From: Taudactylus pleione
Lineage: Eukaryota; Chordata; Amphibia; Anura; Myobatrachidae
Length of the DNA stretch: 64,000 nt
Assembly: GCA_031769625.1 (NCBI GenBank)
Contig: JAUIMM010000001.1
Span: 2,046,001-2,110,000, forward strand
Direction of reading: 5' to 3'
Made by a program: the position numbers and the translations under genes. The notes under the pieces are model-generated. The model saw only the letters and a list, made by a program, of their open reading frames with translations. It had not been told where the DNA came from and did not search any database. Of the stretch, positions 1-12,300 are shown piece after piece; within the stretch, counting starts at the first letter, position 1; the number at the start of each line of letters is the position of its first letter.

Positions 1-748
1 CTCTCCTCTCTCTATCTGCCCCTATGTTGTCCCCACATTCCCCAAAGTGTTCACCAGCCCAGACTGTCACCCTTCCCCTAGTGTCACACAGCCCTCTCCT
101 ACAGAACACTCTATAGTAAGGGTGTGCACCGGCCACTTTTCGTGTTTTGTGTTTTGGTATTGGATCTGGATCTTTCTTTGTGTTTTGGATCTGGATTGGT
201 TTTGCCTAAACCACCCTTCCGTGTTTTGGGTTCTGGGTTTTGTGTTTTGGATCTGTATTTTTTTTTTAAAAAAAGCATAAAAACAGCTAAAATAACAGAA
301 TTTGTGTGTTTTTCTGCTCCTATGCTATTATTAACCTCAATAACCTTACTTTCCACTCATTTCCAGTCTATTCTGAACACCTCACAATAGTGTTTTTATA
401 TCCAAAAGGTTGCACCGAGGTAGCTGGATGACTATGCTAAGAGATACGAGTGGGCGGCACAAACACGTGGTCCATCTAGGAGTGACACTGCAGTGGCAGA
501 CAGGATGGCAGTTTGAAAAACTAGGCCCCAAACAGTACATAATTCAAAGAAAAAAAAGAGGTGCAAAATGGAATTGTCCTTGGGCCTTCCCACCCACCCT
601 TATGTGGTATAAACAGGACATGCACACTTTAACAAACCAAACATTTCTGCGCCAGGGTCTGCCACACGACTGTGGCTGAAATGATTGGTTCGTTTGGGCC
701 CCCACAAAACAAGCTGGCAATTAATCTGTCCCTGCACAAACTGGCTCT

Positions 749-2887
749 TCAGTGCGCTTGAGTCAGGTGCATACCCCCTCCTTTGCCTATGTCATAGGTG
801 GATGTATAGGCTTGTATGGCCTTTTGCTGCTCCTCCATCCTCTGAAGCATATAGAGGGTTGAGTTCCAACGCATCACAACCTCTTGCTTCAGGTGATGGC
901 GGGGCAGGTTCAAGAGTGTTTGCTGGCGCTCCAGTCTTCGGCACGCAGTTGCTGAATGGCGAAAGTGGCCAGAAATTTTTCGGGCCACCCAAAGCGTCTC
1001 CTGCACGCCCCTGTCGCTTTTCAGAAAATTCTGCACCACCAACTTTATTGTGTGAGCAAAACATGGGACGTGATGGAATTTGCCCAGATGTAATGCCCGC
1101 ACAATATTGGTGGCGTTGTCAGATATCACAAATCCCCAGGAGAGTTTAAGTGGGGTAAGCCACTGGGCGATGATTTCCCTCAGTTTCTCTAAGAGGTTGT
1201 CGGCGGTGTGCCTCTTACTGAAACCGGTGATACACAGCATAGCCTACCTTTGAACGAGCTGGCGTTTCTGAGATGCTGCTACTGGTGACGCTGCTGCTGT
1301 TGCTGCGTAAGGTGATACATCTACCCAGTGGGCTGTCACAGTCATATAGTCCTTAGTCTGCCCTGTTCCACTTGTCCACATGTCCGTGGTTAAGTGGACA
1401 TTGGGTACAACGGCATTTTTCAGGACACTGAGGACACTTTTTCTGATGTTTCTGTACAGTCTCGGTATCGCCTGCCTAGTGAAGTGGAATCTAGACGGGA
1501 TTTGGAACCGGGGACACACTACCTCCATCAATTGTCTAAATCCCACTGCACTAATGGCGGATACCGGACGCACGTCTAACACCAACATAGCAGTCAAGGC
1601 CTCAGTTATACATTTTGCTTCAGGATGACTGCTGTCGTACTTCATCCTCCTCGCTAAGGACTGTTGGAGGGTCAATTGTTTAGTAAAAGTAGTGGTGTTC
1701 CTACTTCCTCTCTGGGATGATGAACGACTCCCAGCAGCAGCAACAGCAGCAGCGGCAGCAGGAGGCGTAGCAATGCAGGATCCTCCGGAGGAATCCCGGA
1801 TAGGAGAGTCAGTCATGCCAGTGACATGACCTGCAGGACTACTTCCGATCCTGACTAAGGAGGAAATTGACGAGGAGGGAGTTGACGGTGTGGTTTGCAG
1901 GCGCTTGGATACAACAGGACAACGGGATTTAGGTGTCCCTGGACTGCTTACGGTCTTAGCCAAAGTTTCGGAACTGGACAGTAACTTTTTATGAACGCGC
2001 TGCAGGTGCCGTATAAGGGAGGATGTTCCTAGGTGGTTAACGTCCCTACCCCTACTTATTTCACCTTTACATATGGTACATATGGCAAGACAGTTGTTGT
2101 CCGGATTTGGATAGAAATATTGCCAGACCAAAGAGGTGGAATGTTTGGTCTTCTGCCCAGGCATGCCCGTGATGAGCTTTTTCATCCCACGGACAACAAC
2201 TGTCTCCCCCGGAGCCTGATTTAAACAAACCACATCACCATTAGAATCCTCCTCGCCAACTTCCTCCTCAGCCCCAGCTACACCAGTATCCTCATTCTGT
2301 TGTACTTCAACAGTGACATCTTCAATTTGCATATCAGCAAGTGGACTGTGGGTGCTCCTTTCAGCACTTGCAGGGGGCATGCAAATGGTGGGAAGAGCCA
2401 CCTCTTCCCGTCCAGTGCTGGGAAGGTCAGGCATCGCAACCACCACCACACTTGGACTCTCCTTGGGGATTTGTGATATCTTCTTAGAACGCACAGTTCT
2501 TCACTGTGCTTTTGCCAGCTTAACTCTTTTGATTTTTTTAGTGGGAGGAGGGTTTCCATCGTCATGTGAAGCTGAACCACTAGTCATGTACATAGGGAAA
2601 GACCTTAGCCATTCCTTGCCACCCTGTGTCGTAAATGGCATATTGGCAAGTTTACGTTTCTCTTCAGATGATTTAAATGTTTTTTTCAAGGTCATTTTCC
2701 TGAACTTCTTTGCCATTTGGGATTGTATGTGCCCTCTACTATGACATTGGGCATCGGCCTTGGCAGACAACGTTGATGGCATGTTATCGTCTATGTCATG
2801 ACTAGTGGCAGCAGCTTCAGCACTAGGAGGAAGTGGTTCTTGATCTTTCTCTATTTTATTTTTATCGGAGAAAGTTTGGTCCTCCAT
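749..2887 (-). pseudogene. hAT (ZBED-type) transposase, broken, copy A
   Basis: One reading frame runs from ATG at 2887 to 749 on the minus strand, interrupted by two in-frame stops: TGA at 2501-2503 and TAG at 1244-1246. Visible in order are a lysine-rich N-terminus, a BED zinc finger (CTIC followed by HLQRVH), the first RNase H-like block (TTDMWTS, then YMTVTAHWVD), an alanine-rich insert, the second block (VISDNATN), the CFAHT motif and RWNSTL. The hATC dimerisation domain is missing. The same two stops are in copy B, so the element was dead before the segmental duplication. The TAG lies in CAAAG/GTAGGC, which resembles a splice donor, but coding similarity continues in frame directly after it, so I read it as a stop. 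Confidence 0.85.
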
Positions 2888-2927
2888 TTATGTTATATCG
2901 ATTTGATATATACGGGCGGCTAAGGCG

Positions 2928-4360
2928 CACACAAACACAGAAATATTTTTTATTTTTGCTGGAGAGTAGTGCACTTTGTGGGTTACACCACCCTTTAAGA
3001 AATGAGCCAGCCAGCTCTTTACTTATGGGACACAGGCACACGCTTGGCGCTGCTCCTTTGTTGATGCACGTGTGGCTACTGCGCACACAATTCACAAACA
3101 CAGAAAAAATTTTTTTATGTGGTTTGTTTGTAGTGTACTTTGGGGGTTACAGCACCCTTTAACGGTCAAGCCAGCCGGCCCTTTACTTATGACACAGGCG
3201 CAAGCTTGGCACTAATTTGTTGATGCACGTGCGGCTACTGCGCACACAATTCACAAACACAGAAAATATTTTTTTATTTGGTTTGGAGTGTACTTTGGGG
3301 GTTACAGCACCCTTTAGCGGTCAAGCCAGCCGGCCCTTTACTTATGACACAGGCGCACGCTTGGCACTACTTTGTTGATGCACGTGCGGCTTCTGCGCCA
3401 CAATTCACAAACACAGAAAATATTTTTTTATTTGGTTTGGAGTGTACTTTGGGGGTTACAGCACCCTTTAATGGTCAAGCCAGCCGGCCCTTTACTTATG
3501 ACACAGGCGCACGCTTGGCACTACTTTGTTGATGCACGTGCAGCTACTGCGCACACAATTCACAAACACAGAAAATATTTTGTTATTTGGTTTGGAGTGT
3601 ACTTTGGGGGTTACAGCACCCTTTAACGGTCAAGCCAGCTGTCCCTTTACTTATGACACAGGCGCACGCTTGGCACTACTTTGTTGATGCACGTGCGGCT
3701 GCTGCGCACACAATTCAAACACAGAAAATATTTTTTTATTTGGTTTGGACTGGAGTGTACTTTGGGGGTTACAGCACCCTTTAACGGTCAAGCCAGCCGG
3801 CCCTTTACTTATGACGCAGGCGCACGCTTGGCACTACGTTGTTGATGCACGTGCGGCTACTGCGCACACAATTCACAAACACAGAAAATATTTTGTTATT
3901 TGGTTTGGAGTGTACTTTGGGGGTTACAGCACCCTTTAACATTCAAGCCAGCCGTCCCTTTACTTATGACACAGGCGCACGCTTGGCACTTTGTTGATGC
4001 ACGTGCGGCTGCTGCGCACACAATTCAAACACAGAAAATATTTTTTTATTTGGTTTGGACTGGAGTGTACTTTGGGGGTTACAGCACCCTTTAACGGTCA
4101 AGCCAGCCGGCCCTTTACTTATGATGCAGGTGCACGCTTGGCACTACTTTGTTGATGCACGTGCAGCTACTGCGCACACAATTCACAAACACAGGAAATA
4201 TTTTTTTATTTGGTTTGGAGTGTACTTTGGGGGTTACAGCACCCTTTAACGGTCAAGCCAGCCGGCCCTTTACTTATGACACAGGCGCACGCTTGGCACT
4301 ACTTTGTTGATGCACGTGCGGCTACTGCGCACACAATTCACAAACACAGAAAAAATATTT
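2928..4360. repeat. 155-bp tandem satellite inside the hAT remnant, copy A (about 10 units)
   Basis: The phrase CAAACACAG recurs about every 155 bases at roughly 2932, 3098, 3258, 3412, 3567, 3722, 3876, 4029, 4189 and 4344. Each unit also carries an ACAGCACCCTTTAA block and a TTGTTGATGCACGTGCGGCT block. Each unit is open in one plus frame, which makes repeated 64-residue reading frames with no protein family behind them. Copy B has one more occurrence. Confidence 0.93.
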
Positions 4361-4379
4361 TTTTTAGCACTTGGGGGGA

Positions 4380-4700
4380 GCACCCCTGACAGACAGAGCA
4401 CCCCCTGGACAACACTACAGCACCCCTTTAGGACTGGGACACTGCACAGGACTTTGGAGTGGACACAGCCCCTATGGACAATTGACTGCACAACACAGTC
4501 CAGCCAGCCCCTATGGACTTTGAAGTAGTGGACACAGCCCCTATTGACAACAGCAGCACAGCACAACACAGCCAGCCCCTGTGGACTTTGAAGTAGTGGA
4601 CACAGCCCCTATGGACAACAGCAGCACAGCGCAGCACAGCACAGCACAACACTTCTCTGCACTACACTACACTACACTACACTACACAGCCCAGCCAGTC
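4380..4700. repeat. Short CAGCA/CACTA simple repeats with a local duplication, copy A
   Basis: A GACACAGCCCCTAT-type phrase is repeated, followed by CAGCACAG and CACTACACTA microsatellites (about 4615-4685). Copy A has one extra block of the TTTGAAGTAGTGGACACAGC phrase compared with copy B (equivalent 49430-49640), so this stretch is length-variable between the copies. Confidence 0.8.
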
Positions 4701-5024
4701 CTAACTCCCACCCTCCCTCTTCACTGTACACAGCCGAGTGAGAAAATGGCGCCGACGCGGCTACCTTATATAGGATCCAAAACCCGCGAGACCCGGAAGG
4801 CGGGATGATGATGTTTTGCCTCGATTTCAGATCCGAGTCTGGCGGGAAAAGTCGAGCTTGACTTGTCCCCCAACATCCCCCCATTGTGTCAATGTGGCCA
4901 ATGTGAAATTATTAGAAGGTGTAAAATGGTTGATTTGGGGGCATTGTAGGTGTAATTTGAATTTTGGCACTACTATGGGGCCTATATTGAACTAGCAGAT
5001 ACTATGGGGCTTACATTGAACTCG

Positions 5025-5624
5025 AGGCCTGATTCAGAGCCGCTCATAAGCGGCCGCTCGTTCGCTCCGAGCGATGTTCGCACAACTGCGCATGTGTATG
5101 GGTCGTAATACGCATGCGTCAACCAGTCATTGCGGTCGGAATTCGTGTGCTCGTAAAGCAGCGAGGGGCTGTTAATTTGAGTGACAGAATGTACCGTTTG
5201 TGGGTGGTAACAGGGGAAGGTGCTTGAAAACGGGGGAGTGGAGAATCGAACGCAGGCATGCCAAACGGTCAAAATGGTGTTTAATGGGTGTGCATAATTA
5301 ACAAAGCAGCGTCATCGACCACGTCACTTGGTTGTCTTTTAGCCTGAACTGCTTGCAGTGATTGCGGGAAGTAAATCCTACCACAAGCACTGTGAGCAGT
5401 TCAGACGCCTTTTCGATGTTCCCGATTAATCAAATAAATAGCGGAGATGACGTATGATGCAAACTGCAAAGGGGCGTCTTTACAAAATAGCGAGCACATT
5501 TTTCGGACGCTCGCTCTGACATAGAGGCGTCCACAGACCGCAAAGTGCGAGCGCTCAATTTAAATATCCGGCCCCTTTTTCAGAACGACCGTCAGCAAAT
5601 AGCATCTTACTCTGAATTAGGCCC
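5025..5624. mobile_element. Hairpin-rich MITE with GGCCTGATTCAGAG ends, copy A
   Basis: The left end reads AGGCCTGATTCAGAGCC and the right end TCTGAATTAGGCCC, which are inverted. Both are flanked by TCG (5022-5024 and 5625-5627), a 3-bp target duplication. Internal stem-loops include GCCGCTCATAAGCGGC just inside the left end. It has no coding capacity. It belongs to the same family as the elements at 31014, 33107 and 39311. A 3-bp target site duplication suggests the PIF/Harbinger group, which is inference. Confidence 0.75.
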
Positions 5625-6139
5625 TCGGTCATTACTAGGGGGCATAAAATTAACAACCAGTGTGGGGAGAGGTCTCTCTCTTGAAGCATTGGGATGGGGG
5701 CCCCTTCAAAATGTTGCTATGGGACCCTTGAAGTTTTGGCTACACCCCTGTCCAGGCCTAATGGAAGTATACAATGCATATAAGTATGATTACAGTTATA
5801 CATTACATTCGGTGTATAAGCACAGTATGCTGTGAATGCGCATTTATAGTATACGTGGGCTATACTAAGTGGTAATAATGTTAAATTCATGAACTTGATG
5901 TTGCTTATTTTTACAAGAAGCTCCCAGTTGCCTTACAGTGATTCTCTTTGGTTTGCGAGAACTAGTGATCCAGGCAGCAGGTACTGTACATGTGCGCAGC
6001 GCTGCCACCGGGAAATATGGGGCCTAGTAAAACAGCGCTCCCCGTCCGGTCCCCTTACTGCTGTACCCCCCATTCCCCCCAATAGAGGCCCTGTGTGCAT
6101 GATGGAGACCATGAGTCAGAAGCCTGGCCTGCCATGGTT

Positions 6140-6176
6140 ATGCAAATCAGTGATGTCACAGAGGCTAGTGACATCA
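6140..6176 (+). promoter_or_regulatory. Octamer plus two inverted CRE-like sites upstream of copy A gene
   Basis: The octamer ATGCAAAT (6140-6147) is followed by TGATGTCA (6151-6158) and TGACATCA (6169-6176). The two eight-base sites are each one base from the CREB/CREM consensus TGACGTCA and form an inverted pair. They lie about 160-190 bp upstream of the start codon and are unchanged in copy B. CREM control of spermatid genes is established for mammals; its application here is inference. No clear TATA box; TATAAG at about 6262 is too close to the ATG to be convincing. Confidence 0.5.
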
Positions 6177-6332
6177 TAGCACAGGACTGCAGGTCAGGCT
6201 CACACAGAGCAGCAGACACATTATAGTTACAGATTCTTAGCGAGGTGCATCGTTTTTATTATAAGACAAATTTTCTCTAATTGTACAACTAGAGAAGCTT
6301 CTAAGAGGCTGTACGACTTAATGTGAGGCGTC

Positions 6333-6346
6333 ATGGCCTCCCCTAG
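6333..6346 (+). CDS. PHF7-like copy A, coding exon 1
   Basis: The start codon is in a favourable context (GTCATGG). Only 14 coding bases (M-A-S-P and the first two bases of R5) precede the donor AG/GTAAGT. The ATG at 6321 is followed directly by TGA and is ignored. Identical in copy B. The 5' UTR extent is unknown. Confidence 0.75.
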
Positions 6347-9300
6347 GTAAGTGAGAAGAAGCCGGGACACTTTAGCATTGGTTTTACAATTGTTGTTATT
6401 TGTTTTTGGGAGAGGGGATTGTATTATTTTCCTTATTTAAAACAGCTTAAATTATTTTTAAATGCAATAGTACTAAGTAATGTGTACATACTTGTAACAT
6501 AGTTGCCTAGTTATTACAGTTAGCCGTCCAATCAACATATAACGCTAAATTCAAAATGATCAGGGGAAACAACAATTTAATAATACTCAGACATGAGTCT
6601 GTAGGCAGAGCTAGTCCTGCACGGGGACTACTGGTCTCCCAATATATACTTACATATGAGAATGTTCAATGAGGTACAACCTATATGGTTACATCTCAGA
6701 GAGAAATCCTAAAAAGAAATATATTAATAACACTCAAGGGCACTTATCTGCTTATATAATCTATATACATTCTGCAGAGTTTGGTAATAATCACTTAGTC
6801 ACATATAAATCTCTGCCATCATAATCGTGTTGGATGCACAGACTGTAGAATGTCATTAGCAGCTGCAGCATCATACAAATACAATACTGGGAATCTCCCA
6901 AACAGGTCTTTGCAGTGTGATTGAATTAACATACATAGAAATATGATTTGTACTGGCAGAACCTGACTTAGGATAGTAATTAGGCACAGCATCCAGGTAT
7001 TTACACACAGGATTAAGACTAATCCATATAAACTAAATTTGCCACAATGTTTGAGTCACAGGTTGGGTATATGTGTTTGTTATAAGATAGGTTAACAAGT
7101 CCCCATTATGACTGGGCTATTACCAAATGTAAGAAGACTTATCTGTAGAGAGTACCTCCAGGTAATATGTAGGAGAGGGTATGTACATGAAAGACCCCAG
7201 ACCATGAGTGACAACCTGCTTCTGCTGTTACTCTGTTATACAGACCCCATCCTTTTCCAGGTTCTCATAATGTGTTACTACTGACTACTGTACGTTTCTC
7301 ATGCCACACCAGTCTCCCTGCTCTCTCATCCACCGTCCTCTGTATAATGGTGTGACAGCAGAAGAAGGTTAGCACTCATGGTCTGGGATCTTTCATCTAC
7401 AATCTGCCTCCTATATACTACCTAACATTGGTGTAATTACCATAGGTGCAAGGGCTGCAGCTGCTATACAGCCCAGAGCTGAGGGGGAACCCTTCCTTGT
7501 CAAAGTTACATGTATTATATATATATTTCACCATTGGGTGATACATATGAGCTGTCATATTGCATTAGTTTTGTAACAAGTACTCAGTGAAGATTACGGA
7601 TTTGCATGCAAAGCAAAAATATACAAATACAATTCCGACTAACTAACACTTTGGTTTGATGCACCTGGTGCAGATGGACAGGCTCATGTATGAAAGTAAA
7701 GTCCCACATCACACACCTGGAAATACACAGGGTGTTATAAGGCAGTGCATGCATTTGCAGGCCCAGATAGCCTCAGATAGTACACTTCTGCCAATGTACC
7801 ATTTACATACACAAATGTGACACCTGTAATAGGCACAGTCCTGATGTCCCCTCACTCTCATGATATTATGTAAGACATACTGTAAGTGAGATGGAGCCGA
7901 GCAGTATTCTAGGAGAAAAAACAGGTAAATGCGGTGGTTCTAGTGTCGGTTGGGTGTGGAAGTGATGCAATCTTTCATCATGCACAATTATATTTTCTAG
8001 TGTATCTGCTGCTGCTGCTGTATACCCACAGAGGTGCAGAGTCATTGTCTGAGGGCAGTCCCAGGGACTGTGGCCTGTTGAATCACGTTTGCACATAGAA
8101 AAGTGTCCAAATTCTTGCAGTTTGTAAATGACCCTTAATGAAAGCAATCTGATTGGATTATTGCACAGTTACACGTAACCCCTATACAGTATATGTGTGC
8201 ACAATCTTTACCTCTTAGCGTGTGGTTGCTGTGAAGCCTTTGGGTGGAAGTCATACATGTAGTTATGGTTTGGTTGGACATTAAGGGTCTAGTGTGGCTG
8301 TTTCTGATCCTCTGGTCTTTCGGCACCTTGCGACCCACTTCCACTAAAGCGCCAGCTCTCAGAATACACTGTATAGGACACATACATAAAGGAGGGTTAT
8401 TATGATTTGCACATTTATGGCATCATTTTGTTTTTGTATCTTTGTTTAGGAAAAGAAAGCGAAAGACAAATAGGGATCTGGCTCCAATCTCATCGCTGGA
8501 TGCCGCTCCCGGTAAGAGAGGAGCCAGGAGAAGTCTTATTACACCTTCAGTAATATAACTGTAATTACACACATTGCTGGTGTCCTGAGAGCTGCCTCCT
8601 AGTAATTATACAGTGGGTCATTAATAATAATAATGCTCTTTATGGATTATGGGTAGTTCTCCCGCACAGCTTTACATTGTTGTAAAATGATTGCTCTGTA
8701 TTGTACCACAGTGCTCGGTGCAGGTCTCAGCCACTATCTAGTTACTAGGAGCTGCCATGTCTGTGTGATATTCCAGCAATGATACAGTATCCCAAATGCT
8801 GCTATTGTTGGGGAGGGGGAACCATGTCAGAACTAGTCCCATAATACAATGTTATATAAATTATATATTCTTGGGGGCTGTAAACAGGAACAATCAGACA
8901 TTGTTTGGAGATACCTTTACCCTCCCCAGTAATTACAATATTGGGCACATTATGCTGGAATATCTGTAAGTGATGGTGATTACCGGTGATTATATCATAC
9001 ATGCCTACTCTCCCGGAGTGTCCAGGAGGCTCCCAAAAATTGTCTTGCACTCCCAGCCGCCTGGAAAAGTGGTCAAGTCTCCCGGGCGCCCACATTCCCT
9101 TGGACCCCCACACACACCCCTGCAGCGGAGGGGCAGATAAAGCGATTTGTGATGAATCGCATCATGATGGCCTTGCCCCCTGCTTCACAATCCTGGTAAT
9201 CTCGTCATTGTGTAGTGGGGACGGGGCCACGATGAGGCTATTCTACCATCACGCCCCCGCACCGCCCCATGAGCCCCATCACGTCCCCCGTCCTGTTATA

Positions 9301-12300
9301 TAACCTATGCTCCCTCCCTCTGTATGCTCTGCCAGCTACAGTCCCACCAGCCCCTATTATCTTATCATTATGCTCTCCCTCTAGTCTATGAGCTCTAATT
9401 AGCGCCACCGTCTACCCTCTGTCTCACAGCTGCCATCCTTCACCAACCTTGTATGTACTTGTGCTGTATTGTAGGTGTAAGTTGTATTTTGTATGAGTTA
9501 TATCTCTGGCACTACATTATTATTACTTATTTATGAACAGTTATATATATATATTCCCTATCACTTGGAGACACATTACTGCAGGGTTAATTATTTTCAA
9601 TTTTTTGGAAAAAGCAAATTAACCTGCCAGTGTGTTTTTGTTTTTTGTGTTTTTTGGAGTGTGGGATGAAACCTGAGTAAACCCACCTAAACACAAGGAG
9701 AAAATGCAAACTCTACACTCATAGTGGCTTGATCAGGAATCAAACTCAGGACATTGTTGCATGATGACACTCATTTTAAACATGTATTGCTGGAGGTGAC
9801 ACACATATAAATAGCACATCTTACAGGTAACCTCTTGTCTTGCTTCCACAGAATGCGTTTTCTGCGGCCGTGCAGAGAATGACGTGGCCAAATTTGGAGA
9901 GTTGCTAACTAATAGCAAAGAGAAGCTGACCGTCCACCACTACTGCCTGGTATATATGCTAATAAATGATTGATGAACATCAGTATACATATACAGGGTG
10001 GGACTGGCCCAAAAGGGTATAGGGGAAATCCCCGGTGGGCCCCACTGTCTGAAAGCCCCACCCCCTCCTCTAGGCGTCATGCTCCAGACTGTGCACTGAA
10101 TTGTACATTGTTACTCTATTAGAGGGTCAGTTACCTTGTGGTGCAGACCCCTGATAAACATCAGTTCATGATTCACTTCTATAGAAACTACATCAAGATT
10201 TGCCTAATGGTTAGCTAAGCAAATGTGGCGGCTGTCCACACCCCCTCTATTGGATGACCACACCTCTTTGTTGGATGACCACACCCCCTCTGTCGGATAG
10301 GCCCCTATCACTGCTTTTCCCTGGTGAGCCCTTTATGCCCCAGTATGACACAATATATATATATTTCCTCCATTTTTAACTTTAGACATAGTGAATATTT
10401 TTTTGCGGAATCTTCCCCTAAGGATATGTAGATATCTGCACAGTTAATGCTAAATGCAGGAAACAGTGTAACAATGTACTCCCAGTAATAACACGGGAAT
10501 ATACGCTACAGACACAAGGGTATCACATTGTTATTGGGAATGCAGTACAGGTGTTAGCTCAGTGATTATACCCATAAGTACATCTCCCCTCTCTCTCTGA
10601 TCCAGCTGCTATCCACCGGTATGCTGCAAAGAGGCAGAGACAGCCAAGGATTCTACGGCATCCTCTTCATGGACGTGCAGAAGGCAGCGAGACGGGCAGC
10701 AGAGATGGTGAGGGGGCTGATCATGGTGATACTTCCTCATGTTGTGTGGCCTGCGCCCAGCAAACATTCTCTTTTTATGTCACAGGAAAACTGAGTTACA
10801 CATATTGTGCCTGATCCTGAGTACACATATCGTCTAGTGTGTACCCAGCATAAAGTTGGGTACACACTAGGTCGACAACCTATCTGACGATTGGTAAGTG
10901 TATACTTACCAATTCGTCTGCCCAATGTGCCGGGCTTGACAGCTCAAATGGGAGGGCATTTAAATCGCCCACCCAGTTGAGCTGACAATCACCGCCAGGT
11001 CTAGCTGTATGTGTACGCGTGATAGGCGGATCGTCCGTACATACCAGCAGATGGCCGATGTATCTTTCAGATATATCGGCAATCGGCTTTGCCGCACAAC
11101 AGATCAGATATGGCTGTGAACGACGTCTCCTATACACATGTATACACCCGGCGATGCACTATAGATATATCACCCATTTAAGCGAGCAGGTGATATATCT
11201 ATCAGTGTGTACCTGGCTTTAGAGCTGCTGTTTCCTATCTCTTCGGCTATGGAGCAGCACAGAAGGTGGTTAGCAGAGGACCTGGCTATACGTGTTAATT
11301 ACAGTGATGAATTTATTATTAGTAAAGTGGTTATTTATGGGTGGGTAAGGGATGCCAGCACTCAGGATCCTGGTGGTCAGAATCCCGATGCAGGCATCCC
11401 GACAGGCTTAGGATACTGACACCTGCAGGTAAGTATCCTAAACCCTCCCCCTAAACCTATCACTCCCTCCCCACAGCCAAACCTGTCCCTCCCTCCCCGC
11501 AGCCTAAACCTGTCCATCCTTCCCCACAGCCTAAACCTGTCCCTCCCTCCCCGCAGCCTAAACCTGTTGCTCCCTCCCCACAGTCTAAACCTGTCCCTCC
11601 CTCCCCGCAGCCTAAACCTGGCCCTCCCTCCCCATAGCCTAAACCTGTCCCTCCCTCCCCACAGCCTAAACCTGTCCCTCCCTCCCCACAGCCTAAACCT
11701 GTCCCTCCTTCCCCGCAGCCTAAACCTGTTCCTCCCTCCCCACAGCCTAAACCTATCCCTCCCTCCCCACAGCCTAAACCTGTCCCTCCCTCCCCGAAGC
11801 CTAAACCTCTCTTCCCTTCCCCCCTGCAGCTTAAACCTAGCCCTCCCCCAAGTGCATAATCCTAACCCCTAGCACCCTCCCCCTATCACGCAATACTTAC
11901 CGTCGGGATGCCGGTGGTTGGGATGCTGGTGCCGGGTACTAAATGGTGTCTGGATTCCAGCACTGGCATTCTGAGCGCCGGCTTCCCGACAGCTGGGAAA
12001 TAAACTACATCCCATTATATATAGTGGGGAACCTCCTTACACCCATTGTTCTTCTCTTACTCACTATTGTCATTTGTCATTTATAATGTTTGCAGACCTG
12101 CACAGTGTGTAAGGAACCGGGAGCATCCATCCACTGCAGCAGGAAGGGCTGCACAGAGAACGTGCACTTCCCATGTGGCCAGGAGAAGGGCTTCATCTCC
12201 CAGTATGCTGAGCAGTTTCCGTGAGTAATCCATTTACTTCTAGGTATTGGCTACATCCCATTAGTTATAGCTAAAGTGCATTAAGTGCGAGAAATGCCAT

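Larger units (their letters stand above)
110..4880 (-). mobile_element. hAT-superfamily DNA transposon remnant, copy A
   Basis: The left part has subterminal repeats with the motif GTTTTGGATC (about 150-260), and its reverse complement occurs near 4770-4780, as expected for hAT subterminal transposase sites. Between them lies a broken BED-finger hAT transposase on the minus strand (749-2887) and a 155-bp satellite (about 2928-4360). I could not find a matching terminal inverted repeat at the right end, so both boundaries, especially the right one, are approximate. The transposase lacks its C-terminal dimerisation region, so the copy is not autonomous. Confidence 0.65.

Noticed and set aside
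1240..1250. Intron in the hAT transposase at CAAAG/GTAGGC
   Set aside because: Transposase motifs continue in the same frame immediately after the stop with no acceptor or gap, so an in-frame stop is simpler.
3278..4249. Series of near-identical 64-codon plus-strand frames
   Set aside because: One frame of the 155-bp satellite repeated, each ending at the same stop; not a gene family.
11567..11872. 101-codon frame of 9-residue repeats (LNLSLPPHS)
   Set aside because: 27-bp intronic minisatellite lying between two well-defined exons.
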